Of a stretch of DNA of 64,000 nt, positions 50,101-59,455 are shown in pieces; position 1 is the stretch's first letter; the number at the start of each line of letters is the position of its first letter. The stretch is from Conexibacter sp. CPCC 206217 (lineage in GTDB: Bacteria; Actinomycetota; Thermoleophilia; Solirubrobacterales; Solirubrobacteraceae), in contig NZ_JAUTDO010000003.1 of the NCBI RefSeq assembly GCF_030646165.1, forward strand, positions 434,001-498,000, in the 5' to 3' direction. The notes beneath the pieces were generated by a model, which worked only from the letters and a program-made list of their open reading frames with translations, was not told the DNA's origin and made no database searches. The position numbers were made by a program, and so were the translations under genes.

Positions 50101-51072
50101 ATGACGACTCCACAGCAGCCGCTCGACTCAGGCTTCGGCTACCGCAGCACGGCCGCGGAAGTGGTCGACGGCATCGACCTCGCCGGCAGACTCGCGATCG
50201 TCACCGGCGGCTACTCCGGGCTCGGCATCGAGACGGTGAAGGCGCTGAGCGGCGCCGGCGCGCAGGTGATCGTCCCGGCCCGCCGGCCGGTGCACGCGCG
50301 CGAGGAGCTCGCCGGGATCGCGCGCGTCGACGTCGACGAACTGGACCTCGGCGACCTCGACAGCGTGCAAGCGTTCGCGCAGCGGGTGCTCGACTCCGGT
50401 CGCAGCGTCGACATCCTGATCGACAACGCCGCCGTGATGGCGTCCCCGGAGACGCGCGTCGGCCCGGGCTGGGAGGCGCAGTTCGCGACCAACCACCTCG
50501 GCCACTTCGCGCTCGCGAACCGCATCTGGCCGGCGCTGGCGGACGGCCGCGGCGCGCGCGTCGTGGCGCTCTCCTCGACCGGCCACAAGCTGTCGGGCAT
50601 CCGCTGGGACGACCTCCAGTTCGAGACCGGCTACGACAAGTGGCAGGCCTACGGCCAGTCGAAGACCGCCGACAGCCTCTTCGCCGTTCAGCTCGACCTG
50701 CTCGGCAAGGATGCCGGCGTGCGCGCCTTCGCGGCGCACCCGGGCGGCATCATGACCCCGCTGCAGCGCCACCTCCCGCGCGAGGAGATGATCGCCTCCG
50801 GCTGGGTGGACGAGGAGGGCAACGTCAACGAGCGCTTCAAGACCCCTGAGCAGGGCGCCTCCACGGCGACCTGGGCCGCGACCTCCCCCACGCTCGACGG
50901 CATGGGCGGCGTCTACTGCGAGAACTGCAACATCGCCGCCCCCACCGACCCCGACTCCCCCACAGCCCGCATAGAGGGCGTCGACCCCCACGCGATCGAC
51001 CCCGACGCGGCGGCGAGACTGTGGGCCGTGTCGGCGGAGCTGACGGGCGTCAACGCGTTCGCGGGGGCGTAG
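50101..51072 (+). CDS. Short-chain dehydrogenase/reductase
   Basis: 323 residues, close to the retinol-dehydrogenase/WW-domain-oxidoreductase group. The cofactor loop is VTGGYSGLGIETVKAL (TGxxxGxG), ILIDNAAVM stands for the NNAG motif, the catalytic Ser is in VVALSSTGH, and Tyr and Lys are in YGQSKTAD. ARRP after strand 2 suggests NADP. The N-terminal ~20 residues (LDSGFGYRSTAAEVVDG) are typical of this subgroup. Substrate unknown. Monocistronic, convergent with the PhzF-like gene. Confidence 0.9.
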   Translation: MTTPQQPLDSGFGYRSTAAEVVDGIDLAGRLAIVTGGYSGLGIETVKALSGAGAQVIVPARRPVHAREELAGIARVDVDELDLGDLDSVQAFAQRVLDSGRSVDILIDNAAVMASPETRVGPGWEAQFATNHLGHFALANRIWPALADGRGARVVALSSTGHKLSGIRWDDLQFETGYDKWQAYGQSKTADSLFAVQLDLLGKDAGVRAFAAHPGGIMTPLQRHLPREEMIASGWVDEEGNVNERFKTPEQGASTATWAATSPTLDGMGGVYCENCNIAAPTDPDSPTARIEGVDPHAIDPDAAARLWAVSAELTGVNAFAGA

Positions 51073-51081
51073 GGCGCCGCG

Positions 51082-51924
51082 TCAGAGCCGCACGACCCCC
51101 TCGACCACCGACACCGTCTGCCCCGCGACCCAGACGGTCCCGGCCTCGTCCTGGGTGATGTGGACGCGGCCGGCGCGGCCGAGGGCGGTGCCCTGGCGGG
51201 CGGCGTAGGGGGCCTGGAGGCGATCGGTGCGCAGCAGCCAGTCGGCGAGCGAGGCGTTGAGGCTGCCGGTCACCGGGTCCTCGACGAGGCTGCCGTCCTT
51301 TGGGAAGAAGGCGCGGACCTCGATCGCGGCGGGCGCGCCCGGCGCGTGCGGGCCGACGACGCCGACGTCGAGGTCGATGAAGGACGGCTTCAGATCCAGC
51401 ACCTGCTGCGCCGAGCCGAGCAGGATCGCGATCCAGCCGGGGCCGTTGTCGACCCATTCGGCCGCAAGCACGTCGCCGCGCTCGATCCCAAGCGCCGCGA
51501 CCACGTCGGAGAGCAGCGCCGCGTCGTCGAGCGGACCGGAGCGGAGCAGCGGGGGCCCGGCGAAGGCGAGCCCGTCGGGCGTGCGCCGGATCTCGACGAG
51601 GCCGGCGCCGCACTCCTGGACGATCCGCTCGTCGCGGACGGCGGCAGTCGCCGCCTCCAGCCACGCATGGCACGTCCCCAGCGTCGGATGCCCGGCGAAC
51701 GGCAACTCCGCCACCGGCGTGAAGATCCGTACGCGGTAGTCGGCGGTGGCGTCGGTCGTCGGCGGCAGCACGAACGTCGTCTCCGACAGGTTCGTCCAGT
51801 GCGCGAAGCGCTGCATCTGCGCCGTGTCGAGCCCCTCGGCGTCGAGCACCACGGCAACCGGATTGCCACTCTGCGGCCCCGTCCCGAACACGTCGACCTG
51901 CACGAACCTGCGTGTCTTCGCCAT
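51082..51924 (-). CDS. PhzF-family isomerase-like protein
   Basis: 280 residues with the two-fold alpha/beta-barrel of PhzF/diaminopimelate-epimerase folds. QVDVFGTGPQSGNPVAVVLD, NLSETTFVLPP with the catalytic Glu, RIFTPVAELPFAGHPTLG and FFPKDGSLVEDPVTGSLNASL are signature segments. PhzF itself isomerises a phenazine precursor, but most members act in unknown pathways, and no phenazine genes are here. ATG supported by TACGAT 6 bases upstream. Convergent with the dehydrogenase, divergent from the TSP3 protein. Confidence 0.85.
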   Translation of the reverse strand: MAKTRRFVQVDVFGTGPQSGNPVAVVLDAEGLDTAQMQRFAHWTNLSETTFVLPPTTDATADYRVRIFTPVAELPFAGHPTLGTCHAWLEAATAAVRDERIVQECGAGLVEIRRTPDGLAFAGPPLLRSGPLDDAALLSDVVAALGIERGDVLAAEWVDNGPGWIAILLGSAQQVLDLKPSFIDLDVGVVGPHAPGAPAAIEVRAFFPKDGSLVEDPVTGSLNASLADWLLRTDRLQAPYAARQGTALGRAGRVHITQDEAGTVWVAGQTVSVVEGVVRL

Positions 51925-51930
51925 CGAGGG

Positions 51931-51936
51931 ATCGTA
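51931..51936 (-). promoter_or_regulatory. -10 box of the PhzF-like gene
   Basis: TACGAT, 6 bases, then ATG at 51924. Confidence 0.45.
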
Positions 51937-51996
51937 TGCCCTCGGTTCCGTGCTTTCCCTGATGCGCGTCCAGCGGCGCCGCGCGACGATCGCCCG

Positions 51997-53865
51997 ATGG
52001 ACTTCGTGCGGGGAGATGGTGGCGAGTCGCGGCGTGGGCTGTGGCGGGGTTGCGTGCGGCGGGCGGTCGGTGCGGCGGTGGCGGTCGTCGCGCTGGCCGG
52101 CGCCTGCGGCGCAGTGGTTGCCGCCCCGGCCGGCGCGATCGTGCCGCAGAACGCGGTGGGCGGGGTCGGGTCGAGATGGTTCTCGGGGTCGCTGATCCAG
52201 CAGCCGGGGCAGAACTGCATCGTGCTCGGCAGCCCGGGGACGGAGATCATGGTCAGCGGGATCGGCTCCTACGGCGGGCGCCAGGGCGTGATCAAGGTCG
52301 GCGACCAGTACTGGACCTCGCTGCTCGTCGCGGTGCCCGGCAACCCGTGCGGGGTCGGCTCGTCGGGGATCTCGACCGATCTGATCCTGCCGCGCAACAC
52401 GGAGATCGACGGCTCGCGGCAGATCCGCTGCTTTTACCTGCCACGCAACGCGAACACCGACGCGTTCGTCGAGGTGACCGGGCAGACGTGGAGCGCGTTC
52501 GGCTCCAGCGGGCAGATCTGCCCGGCGCAGGCAAGTCCGTCCGCCTACCACCAGGGCGCGTTCAACGTCGGCTTCCGTCCGCTCGCCAGCGGCGCGATGC
52601 TGGAGATCTTCGTGCCGGTCAGATCGACCTCGACGCTGCTCGGCGCCGGTGGACCGGATCTCTTCAGCTGGCTCACCGACGCGACCGGCGTGTACGCCAA
52701 CCCGGGCCTCAGCCGCGTCTTCGCGAACGTCTTCAACAGCAGCGGCGACCAGCCGTTCGTCTACTTCGCGCGCGAGCAGTCGGCGATCCCGTTCTGGAAG
52801 GACGACGCGCCGTCGGCGCCGCTGGACCTGCGCAATCGCACCGAGTTCTTCGCCAACTTCTACGTCGCGGGCAGACCCGGCACGGTCTCGTTCCAGATCA
52901 ACCGCACCGACACGCCGTCGCCGACGCCGGTGATCGACAGCAGCAGCCCAGCCGCCGGCTTCAACGGCACCGTCGCGGCGGGGCAGGACCTGATCCAGAT
53001 CGTTCCCGCCGCGGACGCGAGAGGACCGAATGGCGGCTACGCCCCGTTCGCGTGGGACAAGCCGGGCCAGAACGGCAACCCGTTCCCCAACGGCGAGTGG
53101 GACACGCCGATGACGATCACGTGGAGATTCGCGCCGACGAGCGGCAGCCCGGTGACCGGCAGCCAGTCGTTCCGCACGCTCGCGGGACCGGACAGCGATG
53201 CCGACGGAGTCGCCGACATCAGGGACGCCTGCCCGGCGGTGAGAGGGACCGGCGCCGACGGCTGCCTGCCCTCCGCGCCGCCCGATCCCGACGGCGACGG
53301 CGTCTTCGGCGATCAGGACAGATGCCCGGCCGCGGCCGCGCCCGGCATGATCGACGGCTGCCCGCTCGGAGGCGGCGGGACGGCCCCGCCGACCGACGGC
53401 GGCACGCCGCCGCCCGGAGACAGCGCAACCCCGTCCCCGCCCGTCGTCCCACCGTCACCCGGCCCGACGCCGATCCCGCCCAGAGGCGGCCCGGCGCCCA
53501 CGCCCAGACCCCAACTCGTCGCGGCGCTGAAGCTCAAGCGCAACACCCGCTTCACGGTGAGAGCGCTCAGAGCCGGCGTGAAGGTGAGACTCGCCTGCTC
53601 CCAGGACGCGACCGCGACGGTGACGTTCACCGTGACGAGAGCGATCGGCAGACAGCTCGGATTGAGCGGCAAAGACCCGGCCGTGACGCGCGCCGGCGGC
53701 CGCTGCACGAAGGCGAAGGGCGTCACGGTGACGCTGAAGCCGGCGAGCAGAACGCTGACGCGGATCGCCAGGCTGAGCAGACCGGTGAGCGCGACGCTGT
53801 CGGCGAGACTGACCGCCGCGGGCGCGGTTGCGGGCGGCGCGAAGGTGGCGGTCAAGCTCGGCTAG
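51997..53865 (+). CDS. Secreted protein with thrombospondin type 3 calcium repeats
   Basis: 622 residues. A signal peptide (AVGAAVAVVALAGACGAVVA, cleaved about residue 47) is followed by a Cys-containing beta domain of about 330 residues that I do not recognise. Two TSP3-like Ca2+ loops, DSDADGVADIRDACP (about 398) and DPDGDGVFGDQDRCP (about 429), come next, then a Pro/Gly/Thr spacer (about 445-505) and a C-terminal basic domain (VAALKLKRNTRFTVRALRAG onward) resembling tails of other secreted proteins of this lineage. Many Arg codons are AGA. Probably cell-surface or wall-bound, calcium-stabilised. Confidence 0.8.
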   Translation: MDFVRGDGGESRRGLWRGCVRRAVGAAVAVVALAGACGAVVAAPAGAIVPQNAVGGVGSRWFSGSLIQQPGQNCIVLGSPGTEIMVSGIGSYGGRQGVIKVGDQYWTSLLVAVPGNPCGVGSSGISTDLILPRNTEIDGSRQIRCFYLPRNANTDAFVEVTGQTWSAFGSSGQICPAQASPSAYHQGAFNVGFRPLASGAMLEIFVPVRSTSTLLGAGGPDLFSWLTDATGVYANPGLSRVFANVFNSSGDQPFVYFAREQSAIPFWKDDAPSAPLDLRNRTEFFANFYVAGRPGTVSFQINRTDTPSPTPVIDSSSPAAGFNGTVAAGQDLIQIVPAADARGPNGGYAPFAWDKPGQNGNPFPNGEWDTPMTITWRFAPTSGSPVTGSQSFRTLAGPDSDADGVADIRDACPAVRGTGADGCLPSAPPDPDGDGVFGDQDRCPAAAAPGMIDGCPLGGGGTAPPTDGGTPPPGDSATPSPPVVPPSPGPTPIPPRGGPAPTPRPQLVAALKLKRNTRFTVRALRAGVKVRLACSQDATATVTFTVTRAIGRQLGLSGKDPAVTRAGGRCTKAKGVTVTLKPASRTLTRIARLSRPVSATLSARLTAAGAVAGGAKVAVKLG

Positions 53866-53897
53866 CCGGATACGTGTCAGCGTCCGGGCGGGCGGGG

Positions 53898-53903
53898 TAC
53901 GAT
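53898..53903 (+). promoter_or_regulatory. -10 box of the sigma factor gene
   Basis: TACGAT, 8 bases, then GTG at 53912; it supports this GTG over any upstream start. GTGTCA about 18 bases further upstream is a possible -35. Confidence 0.45.
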
Positions 53904-53911
53904 CCACTCCT

Positions 53912-54928
53912 GTGCTGAGCAGCCCTGACGCAAGCGCCCCGATCGAGCGCGAGCTCGAGTCTCACCGCCGCGCCCTCACCGGCTATTGCTACCGGATGCT
54001 CGGCTCGGGCTCGGAGGCCGAGGACGCGGTGCAGGAGACGATGGTGCGCGCCTGGAAGGCCGCCGACCGACTCGAGGCGCGCGCGGCGCTGAAGTCGTGG
54101 CTGTACCGGATCGCGAGCAACGTCTGCTTCGACATCCTGCAGAGCGCGCAGCGGCGCGCGCAGCCGATGGACCTCGGCCCCTCGTCGACCGCCGACGGCC
54201 CGCTCGGCGCGCCGCTGCCCGAGACCGCCTGGGTGCAGCCGATCGCGGACGCGCGGATCCTCCCGGTCGAGGCCGACCCCGCCGACGTCGCCGACGCGCG
54301 CGAGACGCTGCGCCTCGCGTTCGTCGCCGCGCTGCAGCACCTGCCGGCCAGACAGCGCGCCGTGCTGATCCTGCGCGAGGTGCTGCGCTGGCAGGCGACC
54401 GAGGTCGCCGAGCTGCTCGACACCTCCGTCGCGTCGGTCAACAGCGCGTTGCAGCGGGCGCGCACGACGCTGCAGTCGCTCGACCTCGACCGCGACGGGA
54501 CCGCGGCCGCCCCGTCCGCGGACATCGACGCCGAGCAGCAGGAGCTGCTGAGCCGCTACGTCGACGCGTTCGAGCGCTACGACATCGGCTCGCTCGTCGC
54601 GCTGCTGCAGGAGGACGCGACCTTCTCGATGCCGCCGCTGCCGCTGTGGCTGCACGACCGCGAGCAGGTCGGCCCCTTCATGCTCGGCCCCGGCGCCCAC
54701 TGCCGCGGCTCCAGACTGCTCGTCACGCAGGCCAACGGCGGACCGGCCGTCGGGATCTACCACCCGACGCCCGAGGGCCACTTCGAGCCGTGGGCGATCG
54801 TCGTGGTCGAGATGTCAGGCGGGCGGATCTCCGCGCTGCACCACTTCCTCTTCACCGAGCTGTTCGCCGAGTTCGGGCTGCCGCCGCAGCTCGAACGCCA
54901 TGGCGTCGGCCAGTCCGACCAGGCGTAA
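53912..54928 (+). CDS. ECF sigma factor with SnoaL-like C-terminal domain
   Basis: 338 residues. Region 2 has YRMLGSGSEAEDAVQETMVRAW (helices 2.2-2.4 around residues 27-48) and SWLYRIASNVCFDIL. Region 4 has LPARQRAVLILREVLRW and a helix-turn-helix, EVAELLDTSVASVNSALQRAR (in two parts, about 165-190). Residues ~205-325 form an extra domain of the SnoaL/NTF2 type (LLSRYVDAFERYDIGSLVALL), as in the SigX5/TIGR02960 and SigJ groups, where it replaces a separate anti-sigma factor. The regulon is unknown. The 3' 114 bases overlap the convergent STAS-like gene. Confidence 0.88.
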   Translation: MLSSPDASAPIERELESHRRALTGYCYRMLGSGSEAEDAVQETMVRAWKAADRLEARAALKSWLYRIASNVCFDILQSAQRRAQPMDLGPSSTADGPLGAPLPETAWVQPIADARILPVEADPADVADARETLRLAFVAALQHLPARQRAVLILREVLRWQATEVAELLDTSVASVNSALQRARTTLQSLDLDRDGTAAAPSADIDAEQQELLSRYVDAFERYDIGSLVALLQEDATFSMPPLPLWLHDREQVGPFMLGPGAHCRGSRLLVTQANGGPAVGIYHPTPEGHFEPWAIVVVEMSGGRISALHHFLFTELFAEFGLPPQLERHGVGQSDQA

Positions 54929-55174
54929 CAGCGCGAACAGCTGCGCCGGCGCGTCGCGCAGCTCCAGCCGCCACCCGCGGCGGCGCGCCTCCAACCGCAG
55001 CCGCATCAGCGTGTCGACGAGCGCGAGGTCGGGGCCGGACGCGTCCACGCGCGCCACGACGACCTCGATCCCTCCCTCGACGACCATCACGATCGTCGTC
55101 CGCTTGTCGTTCGCTCCGGGCACGGGCCTCTCACTTCGAATGCAGCCAAGACGCACCAGCGCGGCGAAACTCAT
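54815..55174 (-). CDS. STAS-domain-like protein overlapping the sigma factor gene
   Basis: 119 residues. After a variable N-terminus, [40 protein letters not shown] and [15 protein letters not shown] have the beta-alpha pattern and spacing of STAS domains (anti-sigma antagonists), without an obvious phospho-Ser. The start is uncertain: ATG 55174 is longest, ATG 55087 begins just before the domain. Its 3' third runs antisense through the last 38 codons of the ECF sigma gene. Co-location suggests a regulatory link, but a STAS partner is not usual for this sigma group. Confidence 0.55.
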   Translation of the reverse strand: MSFAALVRLGCIRSERPVPGANDKRTTIVMVVEGGIEVVVARVDASGPDLALVDTLMRLRLEARRRGWRLELRDAPAQLFALLRLVGLADAMAFELRRQPELGEQLGEEEVVQRGDPPA

Positions 55175-55219
55175 CGGTCGGCTACGCTGAGCTTCGATCC
55201 CCATCGAACCAAGGCAGCG

Positions 55220-56209
55220 ATGACGCCCCCGCTCTCCGTACTCGACCTCGCCCCCGTCACAGCCGGCTCGACGCCGCGCGAGGCACTGCTCAACAGCCTC
55301 GACCTCGCGCGCCACGCCGAAAAGCTGGGCTACCTGCGCTACTGGGTCGCCGAGCACCACAACATGGCCGGGATCGCGAGCGCCGCGACCGCCGTCGTGA
55401 TCGGGCACATCGCCGGCGGCACGGAGAGGATCCGCGTCGGCTCCGGCGGGATCATGCTGCCCAACCACTCGCCGCTGGTGATCGCCGAGCAGTTCGGCAC
55501 GCTCGCGGAGCTGTACCCGGGCCGCATCGACCTCGGCCTCGGCCGCGCCCCCGGCACCGACCAGCTGACCGTCCGCGCGCTGCGCCGCGATCCCGCGCGC
55601 GCCGCCGAGTTCCCGCAGGACGTCCAGGAGCTGCAGGCGCTGCTCGGTCCGCTGCAGCCCGGCCAGCGCGTCCAGGCGGTGCCCGGGACCGGCACCGAGG
55701 TGCCGCTGTGGATCCTCGGCTCGAGCACGTTCGGCGCGCAGCTGGCGGCGCTGCTGGGCCTCCCGTACGCGTTCGCCTCGCACTTCGCGCCCGACGACCT
55801 GATGCCCGCGCTCGACACCTACCGCAACACGTTCCGACCGTCGGCGCAGCTCGACAGACCGCGCGCGATGATCGGCCTCAACGTCGTCGCGGCCGACACC
55901 GACGCCGAGGCGCGGCGGCTCTTCACCAGCCAGCAGCAGGCATTCGCGAACCTCTTCCGCGGCACGCCCGGTCTGTACCAGCCGCCGATCGACGACATCG
56001 AGGCGTTTTGGACGCCGGCCGAAAAGGCGCAGGCGTCACGGATGCTCGCGTACTCCGTCGTCGGTGGTCCCGAGACCGTCCGCGACGGGATCGCGCAGGT
56101 CGTCGAGCAGACCGATGCCGACGAGCTGATGGTCGTCGCCGCGATCTACGACCACGAAGCGCGCAAGCGCTCCTACGAGATCACCTCGGAGGTCTGGGCC
56201 AGCCAGTAG
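55220..56209 (+). CDS. Luciferase-like flavin-dependent monooxygenase
   Basis: 329 residues, single-component bacterial-luciferase-like family (MsnO8 subgroup). [47 protein letters not shown] and [14 protein letters not shown] are near-diagnostic; later [15 protein letters not shown] and the C-terminal ADELMVV segment close the TIM barrel. It uses FMNH2 or F420H2 and O2; the substrate is unknown. The start has AAGG upstream, and a TACGCT -10 box lies at about 55182-55187, so unlike many neighbours it has a leader. A TetR gene follows 14 bases later. Confidence 0.9.
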   Translation: MTPPLSVLDLAPVTAGSTPREALLNSLDLARHAEKLGYLRYWVAEHHNMAGIASAATAVVIGHIAGGTERIRVGSGGIMLPNHSPLVIAEQFGTLAELYPGRIDLGLGRAPGTDQLTVRALRRDPARAAEFPQDVQELQALLGPLQPGQRVQAVPGTGTEVPLWILGSSTFGAQLAALLGLPYAFASHFAPDDLMPALDTYRNTFRPSAQLDRPRAMIGLNVVAADTDAEARRLFTSQQQAFANLFRGTPGLYQPPIDDIEAFWTPAEKAQASRMLAYSVVGGPETVRDGIAQVVEQTDADELMVVAAIYDHEARKRSYEITSEVWASQ

Positions 56210-56223
56210 CGTTCGCGGCTCGG

Positions 56224-56907
56224 ATGAGCGAGCCGGGGAGCGATTCGGGCAGTTCAGGCGCGCGCGCCGGCGTCGGTCGCCGACCACGCCGGGTTGACGG
56301 CGGCGCCGACATGACCGCTGCCCCCAGACTCCCCGACGGGCCCAGCCACCGCGACCGCTTGATCGCGGGTCTCGCCGCGTCGATCCGCGAGCGCGGCTAT
56401 CGCGCGACGACGATCACCGACGTCGTGCGGCACGCCCGCACGTCGCGGCGCTCCTTCTACGAGCAGTTCGAGGACCGCGACGCCTGCTTCCTCGCGCTCT
56501 TCGACGCGCTCCACGAGCTGCTGATCGCGCACGTCGCCGCGACCGTCGACCCGTCCGCGCCGTGGGAGGAGCAGGTCGACCGCGCGCTCGGCGCCTACCT
56601 CGACGCGATCGCCGCCGAGCCGCAGCTGACCGTCAGCTTCGTGCGCGAACTGCCGGCGCTCGGCGAGGTCGGCAGCGCCCGCCAGCGCGCGGTGCTGGAG
56701 AGCTTCGCGGTGCTCGTGATGCGGCTCGTGGACACCGGCGAGATGCGGCGCGGCGGCGTCGAGCCGGTCACGCTGGAGACGGCGCTGATGCTCGTCGGCG
56801 GCCTGCGCGAGCTGCTCGTCTACGTCGTCGAGAGCGGAGGCGACCAGGCCCGGCTGCTGCCCGTCGCCAGCGACGTCTTCAAGAGCGTCCTGCGCCACCA
56901 CCACTAG
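56224..56907 (+). CDS. TetR/AcrR-family regulator
   Basis: 227 residues using ATG 56224. A second ATG at 56311 removes a low-complexity Gly/Ser/Arg leader and is equally possible. The DNA-binding domain is HRDRLIAGLAASIRERGYRA, then TTITDVVRHARTSRRSFYEQFEDRDACF, the classic TetR helix-turn-helix. The ligand domain shows the usual helices (VDRALGAYLDAIAAEP; LMLVGGLRELLVYVVE). It lies right behind the luciferase-like gene on the same strand, so it may regulate that gene. Confidence 0.85.
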   Translation: MSEPGSDSGSSGARAGVGRRPRRVDGGADMTAAPRLPDGPSHRDRLIAGLAASIRERGYRATTITDVVRHARTSRRSFYEQFEDRDACFLALFDALHELLIAHVAATVDPSAPWEEQVDRALGAYLDAIAAEPQLTVSFVRELPALGEVGSARQRAVLESFAVLVMRLVDTGEMRRGGVEPVTLETALMLVGGLRELLVYVVESGGDQARLLPVASDVFKSVLRHHH

Positions 56908-56975
56908 GCCGGCTTCTGCCTTTCGTCGGAGGCCGGCGGGCCGATCGGGAGAGGTGCGCGAGGCCTTGGCCGACC

Positions 56976-56981
56976 TACCTT
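56976..56981 (+). promoter_or_regulatory. -10 box of the secreted-protein gene at 56989
   Basis: TACCTT, 7 bases, then ATG at 56989. Confidence 0.45.
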
Positions 56982-56988
56982 CGCGGGC

Positions 56989-57861
56989 ATGAGAATGCTG
57001 CTCGCCCGTGCCGTGACCATGCCGCAGACGCTCGTCCTGCTCGCCCTCGCCGCAACCTTGCTCACAACCGGCATCGCCTCCGCCGCCAGACGCCCGCCGC
57101 TGCCGGATCCGCCGCTCGCGAGAGGCGTCAAGGGCGCCAGATGGATGGCGGTCTTCGAGGCGAGACAGACGGTCGCCTGGAAGCTGCCGCGCTCCGTCAC
57201 GCTGACCGATTGCTACCACGTTCGCTGGCTGGAGGGCAACGGCCAGGAGGTCTGGCAGATCAGCTCGCGCGCGCCCACGAAGATGTACGTGATCGGCGCG
57301 CCCGACAGCCCGCTGACGTTCCGCTACGGCACCTGGTCGATGCTCGAGCAGACCAGAATGGGGATCGACGCCGGCAGCATGATCCAGCGCTCGTCGTTCA
57401 GCAGCTCCGGTTCGAATCCCGGCAGATGCGGCGGCGAGGCCGTCGTCGACGATCCGCCGGAGCGCGACTGCGGCGCTCGCCTGCCCGCCTACGGCGTCTC
57501 CTTCATCCACGAGGGCAGCAGACTCGAGTTCAGCACCCACAAGGAGAACGGGCAGACGACCTACCAGTCGTGTCTGCTGAACACCCCGCCGCGCTACGTC
57601 CCCGGCAGCTTCAAGCAGCCGCCCGCGACCGCGGCACGCGAGCGGCTGCTGAGCGGACGCGGCACGGTCAGAATCACCGGCACCGACAGCTCCAGCGACT
57701 CGATCCCGCAGGGCAGCAGCCAGCTGACGACCTCCGCGAGAGTCACCTGGACGCTGACGCTGATGGATGCGGCGGACTACGAGAGATACGAGCGACAGCA
57801 GCGCGAGGGCAACACGCCGAGAAGACCGCGCAGCGGCAGAGCGAGAGGGAGACGGCGCTGA
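56989..57861 (+). CDS. Secreted protein, unknown function
   Basis: 290 residues. The signal peptide TLVLLALAATLLTTGIASAA (about 14-33) ends in an AxA site. The mature part has four Cys (TDCYHV, GRCGG, RDCGAR, YQSCLL) that could form two disulfides, beta-strand-like segments, and a basic tail RRPRSGRARGRRR. Arginine is almost always AGA in the mature part (positions 57080 onward), unlike the neighbouring cytoplasmic genes. No family recognised. Probably restricted to related actinobacteria. Confidence 0.7.
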   Translation: MRMLLARAVTMPQTLVLLALAATLLTTGIASAARRPPLPDPPLARGVKGARWMAVFEARQTVAWKLPRSVTLTDCYHVRWLEGNGQEVWQISSRAPTKMYVIGAPDSPLTFRYGTWSMLEQTRMGIDAGSMIQRSSFSSSGSNPGRCGGEAVVDDPPERDCGARLPAYGVSFIHEGSRLEFSTHKENGQTTYQSCLLNTPPRYVPGSFKQPPATAARERLLSGRGTVRITGTDSSSDSIPQGSSQLTTSARVTWTLTLMDAADYERYERQQREGNTPRRPRSGRARGRRR

Positions 57862-57922
57862 GCGCGGGGGCGCGCGCGAGTCGCGGCGCGCCGGACCACG
57901 CGACCGCGACCGCCGCAGCCGC

Positions 57923-59401
57923 CTACAACAGCGGCCGCCGCTGCGCCCACGGCCGCGCCTGCTCCAGCTGGGCGGCGAGCCGCACGAGCGTCGCCTCGCC
58001 GCCGAGCGGGGCGACGAACTGAACGCCGAGCGGGAGGTTCGCCGCCGTCCAGTGCAGCGGGACGCTCATCGCCGGGCGGCCGGTCAGGTTCGCAAGCTGC
58101 GTGAACGGGACCCAGCCGAGGTTCTCGGAGATCATTCTGTCGACCACGCCGACGCGTGACAGCACGCTCGCCGTGCCGGTCTTCAACAGCCCCGCCGCGA
58201 GCGGACGCAGCGCGCGCGGGGGGTCGAACTGGCCGATTCTCGGCGGCGGGGTCGCGAGCGTCGGCGTCAGCAGCAGGTCGAAGCGCTCGTGGAAGCGGGC
58301 CATCGCGGCGATCTGCTCGTGCCGGCGCTCCATCGCCGCGCAGTGCTCGACGCCGCTGATTCTGCGCCCGAGCGCGGCCATGATCAGCGTGTCCTGCTCG
58401 AAGCCGTCGTCGCCGCTGCCGGTCTGCCGCTTGACCTCGCGCACCATGTAGGCGACGTTGACGAACCAGATCGTGAGGAAGTCGCGCGCGAGCGCGGCGT
58501 CGTCGTACGGGGTTGCGACCGGCTCGACCTCGTGCCCGAGCTGCTCCAGCAGCCGCGCCGCGTCGGCGACCGCGGCGATCGCCTCGGGATGCGGGCTCGG
58601 GTTGACGACGGAGCTGCTGACGAAGCCGATCCGCAGTCTGCCGGGCTCCCGCCCGACCTCCTCCAGCAGCGGCCGCTCCAGCGCCGCGGGTGCGTAGGCG
58701 CTCGTCGGGTCGGCGCCGGCGAGCAGGTCGAGCATCGCCGCGCTGTCGCGCACGCTGCGCGAGATCACGCCGTCGGTCGAGGCGCCGCCGAGCCGCTCGC
58801 TCGCCTCAGGGCCGGACGGCACCAGCCCGCGGCCGGCCTTGAGACCGAAGAGGCCGCAGCAGGCGGCCGGGATGCGGATCGAGCCGCCGCCGTCGCTGGC
58901 GCCGGCGACCGGCAGGATCCCCGCTGCGACCGCGGCCGCCGCGCCGCCGGACGAGCCGCCGGGCGTGCGGCCGAGGTCCCACGGGTTGCGCGCGGGCCCG
59001 TACAGCTCCGCCTCCGTCACCCCCTTGGCACCGAACTCCGGCGTGTTGGTCTTGCCGAAGATCACCAGGCCGGCGTCGAGCCAGCGCTGCACGACGGTCG
59101 CGTGCTGGGCGGCGGGCGTCCAGGCGAGCGCGCGGCAGCCGCCGGCCGAGGCGAGGCCGGCGTACTCCTGTCCGAGGTCCTTCAGCAGGAACGGGACGCC
59201 GGCGAAGGGGCCGTCGAGCGGCTGTGCGGCGCGCTCGTCGGCGATCCCGTCGAGCGTGCGGACGATCGCGTTGATTCTTGGGTTGACGGCGCGCGAACGG
59301 GTCTGCGCGGCGGCGAGCAGCTCGGCCGGCGTGACCTCTCTGGATGCGACGAGCGCGGCCAGTTCGAGGCCGTCGCGGGTCGCGTAGTCGGCAGGATCCA
59401 T
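57923..59401 (-). CDS. Amidase-signature hydrolase
   Basis: 492 residues. The Ser-cisSer-Lys triad is recognisable: Lys in FLLKDLG (about 74), and the two Ser in GRTPGGSSGGAAAAVAAG (about 140-158) and GASDGGGSIRIPAACCGLFGLK. It hydrolyses carboxylic acid amides; fine specificity (aryl amides, indole acetamide, 6-aminohexanoate dimers) cannot be read. A GAGG-like site precedes the ATG. Divergent from the S18-like gene by about 55 bases. Confidence 0.88.
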   Translation of the reverse strand: MDPADYATRDGLELAALVASREVTPAELLAAAQTRSRAVNPRINAIVRTLDGIADERAAQPLDGPFAGVPFLLKDLGQEYAGLASAGGCRALAWTPAAQHATVVQRWLDAGLVIFGKTNTPEFGAKGVTEAELYGPARNPWDLGRTPGGSSGGAAAAVAAGILPVAGASDGGGSIRIPAACCGLFGLKAGRGLVPSGPEASERLGGASTDGVISRSVRDSAAMLDLLAGADPTSAYAPAALERPLLEEVGREPGRLRIGFVSSSVVNPSPHPEAIAAVADAARLLEQLGHEVEPVATPYDDAALARDFLTIWFVNVAYMVREVKRQTGSGDDGFEQDTLIMAALGRRISGVEHCAAMERRHEQIAAMARFHERFDLLLTPTLATPPPRIGQFDPPRALRPLAAGLLKTGTASVLSRVGVVDRMISENLGWVPFTQLANLTGRPAMSVPLHWTAANLPLGVQFVAPLGGEATLVRLAAQLEQARPWAQRRPLL

Positions 59402-59455
59402 GCCACCATCCTCGCGCAACGTGCGGGTTTTCACGCCGCATGCGATCATCTGGGG

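Noticed and set aside
56206-56213. TAGCGT as a -10 box for the TetR gene at 56224
   Set aside because: The TAG is the stop codon of the luciferase-like gene and the spacing (11 bases) is outside the range seen elsewhere.
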